From an uncultured Psychroserpens sp. (GTDB taxonomy: Bacteria; Bacteroidota; Bacteroidia; Flavobacteriales; Flavobacteriaceae): a stretch of DNA of 64,000 nt. The first letter of the stretch is position 1. Each line of letters starts with the position of its first letter. Positions 9,797 through 17,460 of this stretch are shown here, piece by piece. A program made the translations under genes and the position numbers. The notes beneath the pieces were generated by a model. The model did no database searches, had not been told where the DNA came from, and saw only the letters and a list, made by a program, of their open reading frames with translations. Location of the stretch: positions 186,001-250,000 of the forward strand of contig NZ_CANMRL010000002.1 of NCBI RefSeq assembly GCF_947500255.1, given 5' to 3'.

Positions 9797-12127
9797 TTAA
9801 TTTTTAGCTTCTTTAATAACCTCCTTGTGATAATGAATGTGTTGATCAAACTTATCTTTTAAAGAATTAGTGAATTTAAGCTTAAAGCTAGGGTCTTCTT
9901 TTAATTTCTTCCACACTAAATGCTTCATAGTGTCGATACCTTGATCTTGCATCATTTTTTCGGCTAGTTTTAATCCGTTTTCTATGTCGGCATCTGTTAT
10001 TTCATAATATATGATATCATTTTCAACGGTATAGTTACGTCCATCGGCAGACATCCCACTCGTAGCATCTTCATCTAGGTGAGAGTTATTAATATCTGTG
10101 ACTGAAGTACCATTTTCAAGAACAACGATTCTCTCAATGGTCTGCTGTAAAAGTTTTTTTAATTCATTGATCTCATTAGCCTGACTTAAAAACTGTTCTT
10201 CTAATTTTTCAATAAACGGACTCGTATCGTTAGCGTTCAAACCAACTGCAACATTTACATAGTTAAAACCAGATTTAAAATCGACCGATTCCCATGCAAC
10301 ACCAACAATATTTTTAATATCTCTAGGTTTTATGTCGGCTGGTGATACAGCTATACCTATACCATCATTATTACCGCTAGGTAAGATATAATCACCAATA
10401 TTTACTTTCCCATAAACCTTTACAGGTACTTGTCCCATAAAAGCTACTTTTTCATAGTATTTTTCTAATTGAGGTTGTGGTAATGCTCCAAGAACAATTG
10501 GTTTATAAGAAATAACCATCATTCTATGAGATCCGTTAGTAGTTTTGGATATTTTTCCTCCGTTGACTCCTACAATATCACCATACGACATCGTTTCATT
10601 TATATCTGCTCTAATGAGATACTCTGCATAATCTCCTGCACCAGATGCATATGAAACTCCTTTAAATTTTTGTTTGTTATAGTCAAAAACTTGCAAGTTT
10701 CTAACAGCAAAAATCTCGTTTGCTATAGCTGCAATTTCCTTAATTATTTCAAGTGCTAAAGATGCTATTTCTGCGGCTATTTTTGCTGGTCCTGGTGATA
10801 CTACACAAGCACCAAACCCAACACAAGCTCTTACATCTGCAGATGCTGAAGTTAAAGCAATACCTGCTATTGTGACATCAATTGTTTGCCAAACCAAATC
10901 TAAAGAACCATCTACAACATCATAAATTACGTTTAATCTATCTAAATTATAATCTGCATTATTAGTAAACTCAGATTCAACTGTTTCGCCTTCAATTCTT
11001 CCCCAAAGCATTGGTGCATTATCATAATTTGGAATCGTAACACCAGAGACTGTATTTGCGTCATTGCCATAAAAATCCACCCATGGCTCAAATGGCGCTC
11101 CACCACTCAACAACTCCCATAAAACATTAGCAGCACCTCCAATACCTGCTAATGGTGCTAACTCAGACACGTCATTTGGTGATGTTTCATCCCAAAACGA
11201 AATATAATTGTTTTCATTTCTGGCACCTACTGCATTCACTTTAATCGCGATCCCTTGGTTTCCACCTTCAATTAGCAATGGATATTTATTGATGTCTAAA
11301 TCGGATCCATTTAAAGTTGACGTTATTTTTACCTGTGAATCTGAAGTTACATTAAGTCCGCCATCCAAATGCGTTGAATCTGTGACTTTTAATGTTTCTG
11401 CTGTTAGGTCTCCAAAACTAGCTTCTCCATTCACAATTAAATCGTTCAAGGTTGTTAATCCTAGTACATCTAAAGTTCCATCTAAGGCAGTATTCCCATT
11501 AACACCTAAATCTCCTGTTAATGTTGATGGGCTACCGTTGTTTACATTAAAGGCTTCATTTAGATTTACAATGCCATCAACGTCTAAAGTTCCTGTTAGG
11601 TTAGTAGCATTACCATTATTTACATCTAAAGTACTACTTAAATTTGTTGGTCCTTCCACCTGTAATTCTCCGTTTAAATATGTTCTATCATCTACGGTTA
11701 AGGTTCCTGTAGCTGTAATGTTTCTGTGATAAGCGTAAGGTAAAAACGTTAATCTTTCCCTGCTCATGGTTTCAAAATTATTACCAGCATCAAAATCAAT
11801 CTCTACTTTTAAATCTTTGGGAGTGCCATCCCAACTTATTTCCTTAAAATAATCGTGTTCTGCATCACCGATTAGAAGATTGATACGTCCAAACTCATCT
11901 GTATTTGTAACTTGAACTTCTTGAAATTCTATTTGATTGCCACTATCATATATTGTGAACCTTATGGCTATTGTTGTATTTGGCAAATAATTACCTTCCG
12001 AATCCACTCCAGGTAATTCTAAATTATCTGGACTAATAATTACGGCTTGATATGAAATGCCATCCGTCTGTGCAAATGCCTGCGACATTAAACAAATAAA
12101 CAGTGTAAGAGTAAGTATTCTTTTCAT
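9797..12127 (-). CDS. Secreted tail-fibre-like protein with coiled-coil C-terminus
   Basis: I start this 776-residue protein at the ATG that gives the signal peptide MKRILTLTLFICLMSQAFA; a TTG 36 bases upstream would add a hydrophilic extension. Residues about 25-130 resemble the N-terminal domain of many Bacteroidota secreted proteins (GISYQAVI, then NLLIGD). About residues 140-285 hold short beta repeats rich in L, N, G, T and D (NLTGTLDVDG, TLTGDLGVNG), as in phage tail fibres and trimeric adhesins. Further on, DYAEYL, MSYGDIVGVNGGKIS and IVGVAWES recall C-terminal domains of phage appendage proteins. A leucine zipper-like coiled coil follows near residue 650. There is no T9SS domain. A trimeric surface fibre is inference. 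It lies between two T9SS cargo genes in one operon. Confidence 0.72.
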   Translation of the reverse strand: MKRILTLTLFICLMSQAFAQTDGISYQAVIISPDNLELPGVDSEGNYLPNTTIAIRFTIYDSGNQIEFQEVQVTNTDEFGRINLLIGDAEHDYFKEISWDGTPKDLKVEIDFDAGNNFETMSRERLTFLPYAYHRNITATGTLTVDDRTYLNGELQVEGPTNLSSTLDVNNGNATNLTGTLDVDGIVNLNEAFNVNNGSPSTLTGDLGVNGNTALDGTLDVLGLTTLNDLIVNGEASFGDLTAETLKVTDSTHLDGGLNVTSDSQVKITSTLNGSDLDINKYPLLIEGGNQGIAIKVNAVGARNENNYISFWDETSPNDVSELAPLAGIGGAANVLWELLSGGAPFEPWVDFYGNDANTVSGVTIPNYDNAPMLWGRIEGETVESEFTNNADYNLDRLNVIYDVVDGSLDLVWQTIDVTIAGIALTSASADVRACVGFGACVVSPGPAKIAAEIASLALEIIKEIAAIANEIFAVRNLQVFDYNKQKFKGVSYASGAGDYAEYLIRADINETMSYGDIVGVNGGKISKTTNGSHRMMVISYKPIVLGALPQPQLEKYYEKVAFMGQVPVKVYGKVNIGDYILPSGNNDGIGIAVSPADIKPRDIKNIVGVAWESVDFKSGFNYVNVAVGLNANDTSPFIEKLEEQFLSQANEINELKKLLQQTIERIVVLENGTSVTDINNSHLDEDATSGMSADGRNYTVENDIIYYEITDADIENGLKLAEKMMQDQGIDTMKHLVWKKLKEDPSFKLKFTNSLKDKFDQHIHYHKEVIKEAKN

Positions 12128-12159
12128 AATTGATGGGTTTATAATTATTAATTTCTTTT

Positions 12160-12669
12160 TCAAATTTTTATAAGTTTTGTATTAAAGTGTTTGCTACCAG
12201 AAATCACTTTTAAGAAGTAAGTTCCTGTTGCAATACCATTAATTTTTAATTTGATTTTTTGAGCTGGTAAAAATTCTTGAGAATGGACTAATTTAGCGTC
12301 TACATCAAACATCATCACAGATATTTTTTTTAGTATCGAATTACTAAATGCAATAGTTATTGATTCTTTAAAAGGGTTGGGATATACTTCAGCTTCAAGG
12401 TTATAATCATGACCTTTAACAGCGATTATATTGCTTAAAGGTTGCTGATAACCTTGTCTTAAATAGTAACCGTTGTTAAAATGTGTTCCAATAACGCTTG
12501 CTTGACCTACACTTTGACTCACTTTGTAAGTTCCTTTTGTAGTAACTACATTTTGAGAAGACCCACTGCTGCCAAGACTTGATCTCATTATGCGATATCC
12601 TGAATTATCTTGTGCCAGAAATTCTTGTGAAAATCCAAACAGTACTAGTATGCATATTAAAGTTTTCAT
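12160..12669 (-). CDS. Small secreted T9SS cargo protein
   Basis: This 169-residue protein has a signal peptide (MKTLICILVLFGFSQEFLAQ), a short central part with TYKVSQSVGQASVIGT and YYLRQGYQQP, and a C-terminal type IX sorting domain. That domain starts at VYPNPFKESITIAF and ends FNTKLIKI. The middle part is a common lead-in to sorting domains in Bacteroidota and shows no enzyme motif. It is the first gene of a leftward set of four with the tail-fibre-like, LRR and lipoprotein genes. A TGTCCAC direct repeat lies about 90 bases before its ATG. Its function is unknown. Confidence 0.8.
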   Translation of the reverse strand: MKTLICILVLFGFSQEFLAQDNSGYRIMRSSLGSSGSSQNVVTTKGTYKVSQSVGQASVIGTHFNNGYYLRQGYQQPLSNIIAVKGHDYNLEAEVYPNPFKESITIAFSNSILKKISVMMFDVDAKLVHSQEFLPAQKIKLKINGIATGTYFLKVISGSKHFNTKLIKI

Positions 12670-12758
12670 TGCTTTATTCTTTTTATTGTCAAGCTATTAA
12701 TAGTGTTTGTAGCTTAAACTTATAAGTAATTATTCATTTATTTAAAAAACAGTTCATA

Positions 12759-12776
12759 TGTCCACCATTTGTCTAC
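12759..12776. promoter_or_regulatory. Candidate operator, TGTCCAC direct repeat (site 1)
   Basis: The sequence reads TGTCCACCATTTGTCTAC: two heptamers whose starts are 11 bases apart, the second with one change. It lies about 90 bases before the first gene of the leftward surface-protein operon. The same architecture occurs at 13504-13522 and 15657-15675. An 11-base period places both half-sites on one face of the helix, as expected for a tandemly bound regulator. Assignment to the neighbouring TPR-HTH regulator is inference. Confidence 0.5.
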
Positions 12777-12792
12777 TTAAATGCTCAATTGC

Positions 12793-13440
12793 TTAATAAC
12801 TGCAATAGCATTTAGGTAGATTTATGATAAAACCCAAACCAAATTGATGGGCATTCAAATTCAGTTTTTCAGCATTCTTTCCACTACTAATCAATACTGA
12901 TTTTCCATAATTATAACCCACAAAAATTGCAGTACTTCTTGAAATAGGGTACTGCATCTCTACTCCTCCTCTAAAGAATAAAATATTGTTATTAAACTCT
13001 TCTTCTCCAACAAGGTTAAAAACATCATTGTTTATCGTTTGGTTACCTCTTATCAAAAACTCTGAAGCCATAGAAACGTTAGCAAAAAAGCTTAGATCTC
13101 TTAGCTCAAACATCTTTATTCCTAATCCTGCTTTTACGCCTAAGTAACTCACATCCCATTCAAAGTAATTATCAATACTAGACTCACTACCAATTGCAGC
13201 ATAACTATTGTAGGATGCACCTAGCGACAAAAACAATGTTCTGCTATTATTTATAGTTTGTCTGTAACCCATACCAAAATAGGATTTCGATTTAGAGAGT
13301 AAATTATTGAGAGGTTGCCCTTGTGAGTTTTCATAATCAAAAGACGAAACCGTTGTGCCAAACTCAAAGCTGAGTTGTTGGCAAAAACATAAATTACTTA
13401 GTAATAGAACAACTATCAGAATTGAATAATTCTTTATCAT
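12793..13440 (-). CDS. Outer-membrane beta-barrel protein
   Basis: This 215-residue protein has a signal peptide (ILIVVLLLSNLCFCQ) and alternating hydrophobic/polar strands typical of small porin-like barrels (YFGMGYRQTI, LFLSLGASYN, YLGVKAGLGIKMF, AIFVGYNYGKSV, HQFGLGFIINL). It ends KCYCSY rather than in a clear terminal aromatic strand, slightly unusual for a barrel. It is read leftward, has its own TGTCCAC repeat 64 bases upstream (13504-13522), and is followed by the T9SS operon. The specific function is unknown; a surface partner of the neighbouring secreted proteins is inference. Confidence 0.75.
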   Translation of the reverse strand: MIKNYSILIVVLLLSNLCFCQQLSFEFGTTVSSFDYENSQGQPLNNLLSKSKSYFGMGYRQTINNSRTLFLSLGASYNSYAAIGSESSIDNYFEWDVSYLGVKAGLGIKMFELRDLSFFANVSMASEFLIRGNQTINNDVFNLVGEEEFNNNILFFRGGVEMQYPISRSTAIFVGYNYGKSVLISSGKNAEKLNLNAHQFGLGFIINLPKCYCSY

Positions 13441-13503
13441 GAAACCAGTTTTTGTTGAAGCAATTTAGATAAAATAAGGCCTGGTTTTTTATAAATATTG
13501 CGT

Positions 13504-13522
13504 TGTCCACCATTTGTCCACC
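13504..13522. promoter_or_regulatory. Candidate operator, TGTCCAC direct repeat (site 2)
   Basis: The site reads TGTCCACCATTTGTCCACC, two perfect TGTCCAC heptamers separated by four bases (period 11). It lies in the 228-base gap between the leftward barrel gene and the rightward TPR-HTH regulator gene, 64 bases from the barrel start and about 145 bases from the regulator start. It could serve either gene or both. I see no clear TAnnTTTG element in this gap. Confidence 0.55.
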
Positions 13523-13668
13523 ATCAAAAAAAGCATGCAAATAAAAATTTGAGGATATTTATATTAAGCAATTAAAGTTTAAAAAATAACATACAACTAA
13601 TTGATTATCAAGAATATAATTTATACCATTAAATGTTAGTATCTTGAATAATCTAACCACCAAAAAAC

Positions 13669-15603
13669 ATGGAATCAAAATCTCGTACCAAAAATGTCCC
13701 AGTTTTAAAATTTCAGAATAATGTCTACTCGAACGTGGACAAATTAGCTTTTCTATTTTTTCTATTAGTCTTCGGAATACATTTCAATTTAAATGCACAG
13801 TTAGAAAAAAAAGTGGATAGCATGCAGCAAATAATTAATACGGCAAAAAATGATAGCATTCGAGCAACAGAGCAATTAACTATAGCTGAGATGATTATTT
13901 ATCAAGATCCGCAAAAGGCTAAAACCTATATTGATAGTGCCGAAACGATTTATAAAACAAAAACATACGAAAGAGGCTTGGCGAATTTATATGCTGTAAA
14001 GGCCAACTATTCATATACACAGAGCAATTATGACGATGCTATGAAGTATCTAGATAAATCTGGTAACGAATTCATGAAAGTTGGTGATACTATTTTAGGA
14101 TTGACAATCAAGTCTAACATTATAATTACCATGAAAGCACTCTCAAAACCACAAGACAGTATAGAGCGCATCATAAATGAAATTGAACCTTTAATTCTAA
14201 AACATAAAGACACTGCTTTAATGGCTACTATGTTAGAACATAAAAGTGACATTGCACTAGAAAGAGGTCATAGAAATATTAGCTTATCAAAAATGCTCGA
14301 AGCTATTGAGTTAAGAGAACAATTTAACGACTCGCTATACTTACCACAAACCTATTACAAGACAGGTGTACTCTATTTAGAAATGTTTGATTATGAATCT
14401 GGTATCTCACAATTAGATATTGGTATTGAAATTAGCGATGTTATCGGACAAAATAATATGAAAGCGCAATTACTTCGTATGAAAGGTATTGGTTTAATGG
14501 AACTTAAGCGCTATGACGATGCTAAGCAAAACTTTGAAGAGGCCTTACAAATTTCAAAAATGATTAATTTAAGACGGAATACGGCTAAAACATTAATACA
14601 AATGGCAGAATTAGAAACGCGCCAGAACCATATTACAGAAGCCAAATCTTATCTTGAAGACTATAATAAGCTAGATGATGATCTCAAAAGAGGTGGTGCG
14701 CATTATGATTACAATTTAACACAAGGTCAATTAAATTTAAAAATAAACCAGCCTAAAGCAGCACTAGTAAATTTTAATTATTGCTTAAAAGATGCTGAGG
14801 CTATAAATTCCTTTAAAGATATTAGTTGGTCAAAACTGTATAAATCTCGTGCTCTTAAACAGCTGGGGCGATTTAATGAAGCTTATAGTGAACTACAAGA
14901 AAGTAGTGATGCTAAAGATTCGCTTAATAGTTATCTAAGAACGAGCTTAGCTGAAGAGCAAAAAATTATTTATGAAACCAATAGAAAAGAAAAAGAAATT
15001 GCGGTACAAAAATCTGAAATTGAATTACTTAAAGAACAAGAAAAAGTAGCACATACACGTCAACTTCTCTTAATTATAGGTATTGTCTCTTTGCTTCTGC
15101 TAGCCGGTTTATTGTTATACGGATTACGTCAAAAGATACAGAGAAATAAAGCAGAAAGAGAAAAATTAGACGCATCTCTTGAATTTAAAGAAAAAGAACT
15201 AACCACACATGCACTCCATCTGGCTCATAAAAATGAGGTTTTATTAGACTTAAAATCACAACTCAAAGAGCTAAAATCTGGTCCTGAAAATTCAAGAAAT
15301 TATCAAAAGGTTATCAATACTATAAACCTGGATATTAATAATGATGGTAATTGGGAACAATTTAGAACCTATTTTGAAGACGTACATAAAGACTTTAACG
15401 CTAAGGTCATGAAGACCTACCCAGAAGTTTCTACAAATGACTTAAGACTTATGGCGTTATTGAAAATGAATCTCTCAAGTAAAGAAATTGCAAACATTTT
15501 AAACATTTCTGCCGAAGGTGTTAAAAAGGCACGATACAGACTACGTAAAAAATTACAACTTTCTACGGAAGATTCATTACAAGAACTCGTTATAGAGCTG
15601 TAA
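13669..15603 (+). CDS. Membrane-tethered TPR/HTH transcriptional regulator
   Basis: This 644-residue protein has an N-terminal hydrophobic export or anchor segment (about residues 27-43, ending NLNAQ). Tetratricopeptide-like helices follow to about residue 430, and a coiled coil near 430-460. A transmembrane helix (LLLIIGIVSLLLLAGLLLYG) sits near residue 465. A cytoplasmic part ends in a LuxR-like helix-turn-helix (LRLMALLKMNLSSKEIANIL, then SAEGVKKARYRLRKKL) near 590-635. The topology suggests a one-component sensor: TPRs in the periplasm bind a signal or partner and the HTH acts on DNA at the membrane. The HTH family is established; the target is not. Surface-protein genes with shared candidate operators lie on both sides, so a local regulator is likely. 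Confidence 0.85.
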   Translation: MESKSRTKNVPVLKFQNNVYSNVDKLAFLFFLLVFGIHFNLNAQLEKKVDSMQQIINTAKNDSIRATEQLTIAEMIIYQDPQKAKTYIDSAETIYKTKTYERGLANLYAVKANYSYTQSNYDDAMKYLDKSGNEFMKVGDTILGLTIKSNIIITMKALSKPQDSIERIINEIEPLILKHKDTALMATMLEHKSDIALERGHRNISLSKMLEAIELREQFNDSLYLPQTYYKTGVLYLEMFDYESGISQLDIGIEISDVIGQNNMKAQLLRMKGIGLMELKRYDDAKQNFEEALQISKMINLRRNTAKTLIQMAELETRQNHITEAKSYLEDYNKLDDDLKRGGAHYDYNLTQGQLNLKINQPKAALVNFNYCLKDAEAINSFKDISWSKLYKSRALKQLGRFNEAYSELQESSDAKDSLNSYLRTSLAEEQKIIYETNRKEKEIAVQKSEIELLKEQEKVAHTRQLLLIIGIVSLLLLAGLLLYGLRQKIQRNKAEREKLDASLEFKEKELTTHALHLAHKNEVLLDLKSQLKELKSGPENSRNYQKVINTINLDINNDGNWEQFRTYFEDVHKDFNAKVMKTYPEVSTNDLRLMALLKMNLSSKEIANILNISAEGVKKARYRLRKKLQLSTEDSLQELVIEL

Positions 15604-15623
15604 ATGAGAAGTTTAAAAACTAA

Positions 15624-15675
15624 AGTCCACTTCTTGTCCTTATCCATATTTTGAGGTGTCCACATGATGTCCACC
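15624..15675. promoter_or_regulatory. Candidate operator cluster, TGTCCAC repeats (site 3)
   Basis: A perfect pair TGTCCACATGATGTCCACC lies at 15657-15675. A weaker pair (AGTCCAC, then TGTCCTT, also 11 bases apart) lies at 15624-15641. The two pairs begin exactly 33 bases apart, three helical steps. The cluster follows the regulator gene and lies upstream of the cadherin-like lipoprotein and of a TAGGTTTG element at 15707-15714. This is the place expected for activator binding. Confidence 0.5.
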
Positions 15676-15706
15676 TCTATTATTTTTAATCATAACTTAC
15701 TGATTG

Positions 15707-15714
15707 TAGGTTTG
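15707..15714 (+). promoter_or_regulatory. Possible -7 promoter element before the cadherin-like lipoprotein gene
   Basis: TAGGTTTG matches the Bacteroidota -7 consensus TAnnTTTG. It would place a transcription start near 15720 and leave a leader of about 110 bases containing the GC-rich palindromic element. No good -33 motif is seen, which would fit activation from the TGTCCAC repeats upstream. Confidence 0.3.
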
Positions 15715-15729
15715 TTGTGTCATTAATTT

Positions 15730-15795
15730 GGCAACCAGTTTTGTGGTGCCTTGCTCTGGTTAGGCTGCAGACTTTACCAGTTGCAAGTCGCTACA
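15730..15795. repeat. GC-rich element with nested inverted repeats
   Basis: This stretch is much richer in G and C than its surroundings. It holds AACCAG (15733-15738), CTGGTT about 20 bases later and ACCAG at 15776-15780, so two alternative hairpins can form. An outer GCAAC/GTTGC pair lies at 15731-15735 and 15780-15784. It is open in frame with the lipoprotein downstream, but its translation is tryptophan- and cysteine-rich and unlike a signal peptide, so it is not likely coding. It looks like a dispersed palindromic repeat unit or a structured leader; copy number cannot be seen here. Confidence 0.4.
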
Positions 15796-15830
15796 AAAAC
15801 TTATTTACAAAACCACAAAACACAAGTATT

Positions 15831-16769
15831 ATGAACATTCAAGTTAGACTTTTTGCCCTTTTAATAGCTCTTACATTTTTCGCTTGCTCAAGTGAAGATG
15901 ACTCTAGCAACCCTCCAGCTTCAAACAATACGATAGAAGCTTCTATTGATGAATATCCAACATCGGGAGATTTAGTTACAACAATTAACTCTAACCTATC
16001 AGGAGAAGTAACCTTTAGCATTACCTCACAATCTATTTCGCAAGCCATGGGTATAGACAGTGATACAGGAGAATTAAGAGTATTAGCTTGGCAAGTGTTC
16101 GATTATGAAGCTAATCCTGTAATTACTCTTACGGTTAAAGCCACCAATGGCATAGATACCGAAAACAAGGCTGTGATTGTTTCAATTAATAATATAGATG
16201 ATATTGCTGCTTTCTTAAATAGTTCGAGAACAGCTTATGACAATGCTGCCGATGGTGAATGGATTAGCATTACTGAAAGCGAATACAATGATTTGGCCAA
16301 TTACTTGGCAGAAGTTACTAAAAGTGGAGCAACAGATAGTCATTTTTCAAGTACAGCAAATATTCAACAAAATTCGGGCAATTCTCTTTTAGCAAATAGA
16401 AATGGAGATACCATGCCAGAAGGCAGTTACATTTTTGCGTTTAAACACTACTCTTGGGCAAATAATATTTCAGGCAGTAAAGTTAAATTATCACAAGGTG
16501 ATGAGTTTGGAACTTACGAATCTATCGGAACTTCCTTACCAGAGCACAACGCAGAGTATAACTATTTTGTAATTAAAGGAAATGCAACCGCAACATCTGC
16601 AGAAGCACACCTTGCTATATTTGCAAATAATAGTATTGGTTATAAAAACATCTCAGGAACAATCTATGGTTGGGGAGATGGTGGTGATACTAATATGATT
16701 ACAAATGGTAATATCAATGCAGTTTTCCTTTACCAAGGCTTAAGTACAACAATGAAACAATGGGATTAG
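15831..16769 (+). CDS. Cadherin-like lipoprotein
   Basis: I use the ATG giving MNIQVRLFALLIALTFFACS, a clear lipoprotein signal with the lipobox FFAC; the frame stays open upstream to a GTG inside the GC-rich element. The 312-residue protein has an acidic-serine linker and then a cadherin-like repeat at about residues 35-125 (VTFSITSQS, MGIDSDTGELRV, VITLTVKATNGIDTENKAV). About 180 residues of unrecognised sequence follow (DSHFSSTANIQQ, YIFAFKHYSWANN, ISGTIYGWGDGGDT). It is probably a surface lipoprotein. It follows the TPR-HTH regulator with candidate operators between them and is closed by a hairpin at 16792-16822. Confidence 0.75.
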   Translation: MNIQVRLFALLIALTFFACSSEDDSSNPPASNNTIEASIDEYPTSGDLVTTINSNLSGEVTFSITSQSISQAMGIDSDTGELRVLAWQVFDYEANPVITLTVKATNGIDTENKAVIVSINNIDDIAAFLNSSRTAYDNAADGEWISITESEYNDLANYLAEVTKSGATDSHFSSTANIQQNSGNSLLANRNGDTMPEGSYIFAFKHYSWANNISGSKVKLSQGDEFGTYESIGTSLPEHNAEYNYFVIKGNATATSAEAHLAIFANNSIGYKNISGTIYGWGDGGDTNMITNGNINAVFLYQGLSTTMKQWD

Positions 16770-16791
16770 CCAAAATCACGTTAGTTTGTTT

Positions 16792-16822
16792 AAAAGGGTA
16801 AGTATAATGCTTACTCTTTTTT
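16792..16822 (+). terminator. Intrinsic terminator after the cadherin-like lipoprotein gene
   Basis: AAAAGGGTAAG pairs with CTTACTCTTTT (11 pairs, one of them G-T) around a seven-base loop, and the T run continues beyond the stem. Confidence 0.8.
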
Positions 16823-16895
16823 ATTAGGTTAAACTGAAATATTATTAACTTGTATTATCTTTAAAAACAATAAACTTTCAGAAAACCGTTTCGAT

Positions 16896-17438
16896 ATGGA
16901 CAAAGCACTACAAACGATGATCAATAATATGCTAGAAAAAACTGGTAAGTCATTAGACCAATGGAAATCGATATTAAAAGACAAAGCTTTTGTTAAACAT
17001 TCTGAAGGTGTTAATTTCCTAAAAAAAGAACATGGTGTTACTCACGGGTTTGCTAATACGATTGTAACATTATCTAAAGATGAACAACACACTTCAGATG
17101 ATTTAGTATCTAATCAATATAAAGGTAAAGAGGCATTATTTCCTATTTATGAAAAACTGTTGAGTGTTGTTAATAGTTTTGGAAATGATGTGACTGTTAC
17201 GCCAAAAAAAACTAGTGTTAGTGTGATTAGGAAACGCCAATTTGTATTAATAAAACCGGCAACCAAAACACGTATAGACTTAGGTCTTAAACTTCCTGGA
17301 GAACCAACAACCGATCGTTTAGGTAACTCAGGTCCTTTTGGAACCATGTGTACCCATCGTGTGCAAATTACATCAGAAAGTGATATCGATCAAGAATTGA
17401 CCGATTGGATGAGGGAAGCCTATATAAAGTCAGAATAA
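16896..17438 (+). CDS. DUF4287 / DUF5655 domain protein
   Basis: The 180-residue protein has two recognisable parts. Residues about 5-65 (KSLDQWKSILKD, then GVNFLKKEHGVTHGFANTI) match the DUF4287 pattern. Residues about 70-178 (YKGKEALFPIYEKLL, SVIRKRQFVLIKP, RIDLGLKLPG, then HRVQITSESDID) match DUF5655, a domain thought to bind or transfer small groups but without an assigned reaction. It has no signal peptide and is cytoplasmic. A methyltransferase gene begins 22 bases after its stop in the same direction. Functional linkage is inference. Confidence 0.75.
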   Translation: MDKALQTMINNMLEKTGKSLDQWKSILKDKAFVKHSEGVNFLKKEHGVTHGFANTIVTLSKDEQHTSDDLVSNQYKGKEALFPIYEKLLSVVNSFGNDVTVTPKKTSVSVIRKRQFVLIKPATKTRIDLGLKLPGEPTTDRLGNSGPFGTMCTHRVQITSESDIDQELTDWMREAYIKSE

Positions 17439-17460
17439 TGAGTGTTAATACAATGGAAAT

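Noticed and set aside
9797-12127. Prophage remnant, because of tail-fibre-like sequence
   Set aside because: No other phage gene (capsid, terminase, integrase, lysis) is near, and the protein has its own Sec signal peptide and lies in a T9SS-cargo operon.
12160-12163. ATGA coupling between the small T9SS gene and the tail-fibre-like gene
   Set aside because: The codon at that position is TTG, and the proper signal-peptide start is the ATG at 12127.
15717-15830. N-terminal extension of the cadherin-like lipoprotein from a GTG
   Set aside because: The extension lies in the GC-rich palindromic element and would bury a perfect lipoprotein signal peptide.
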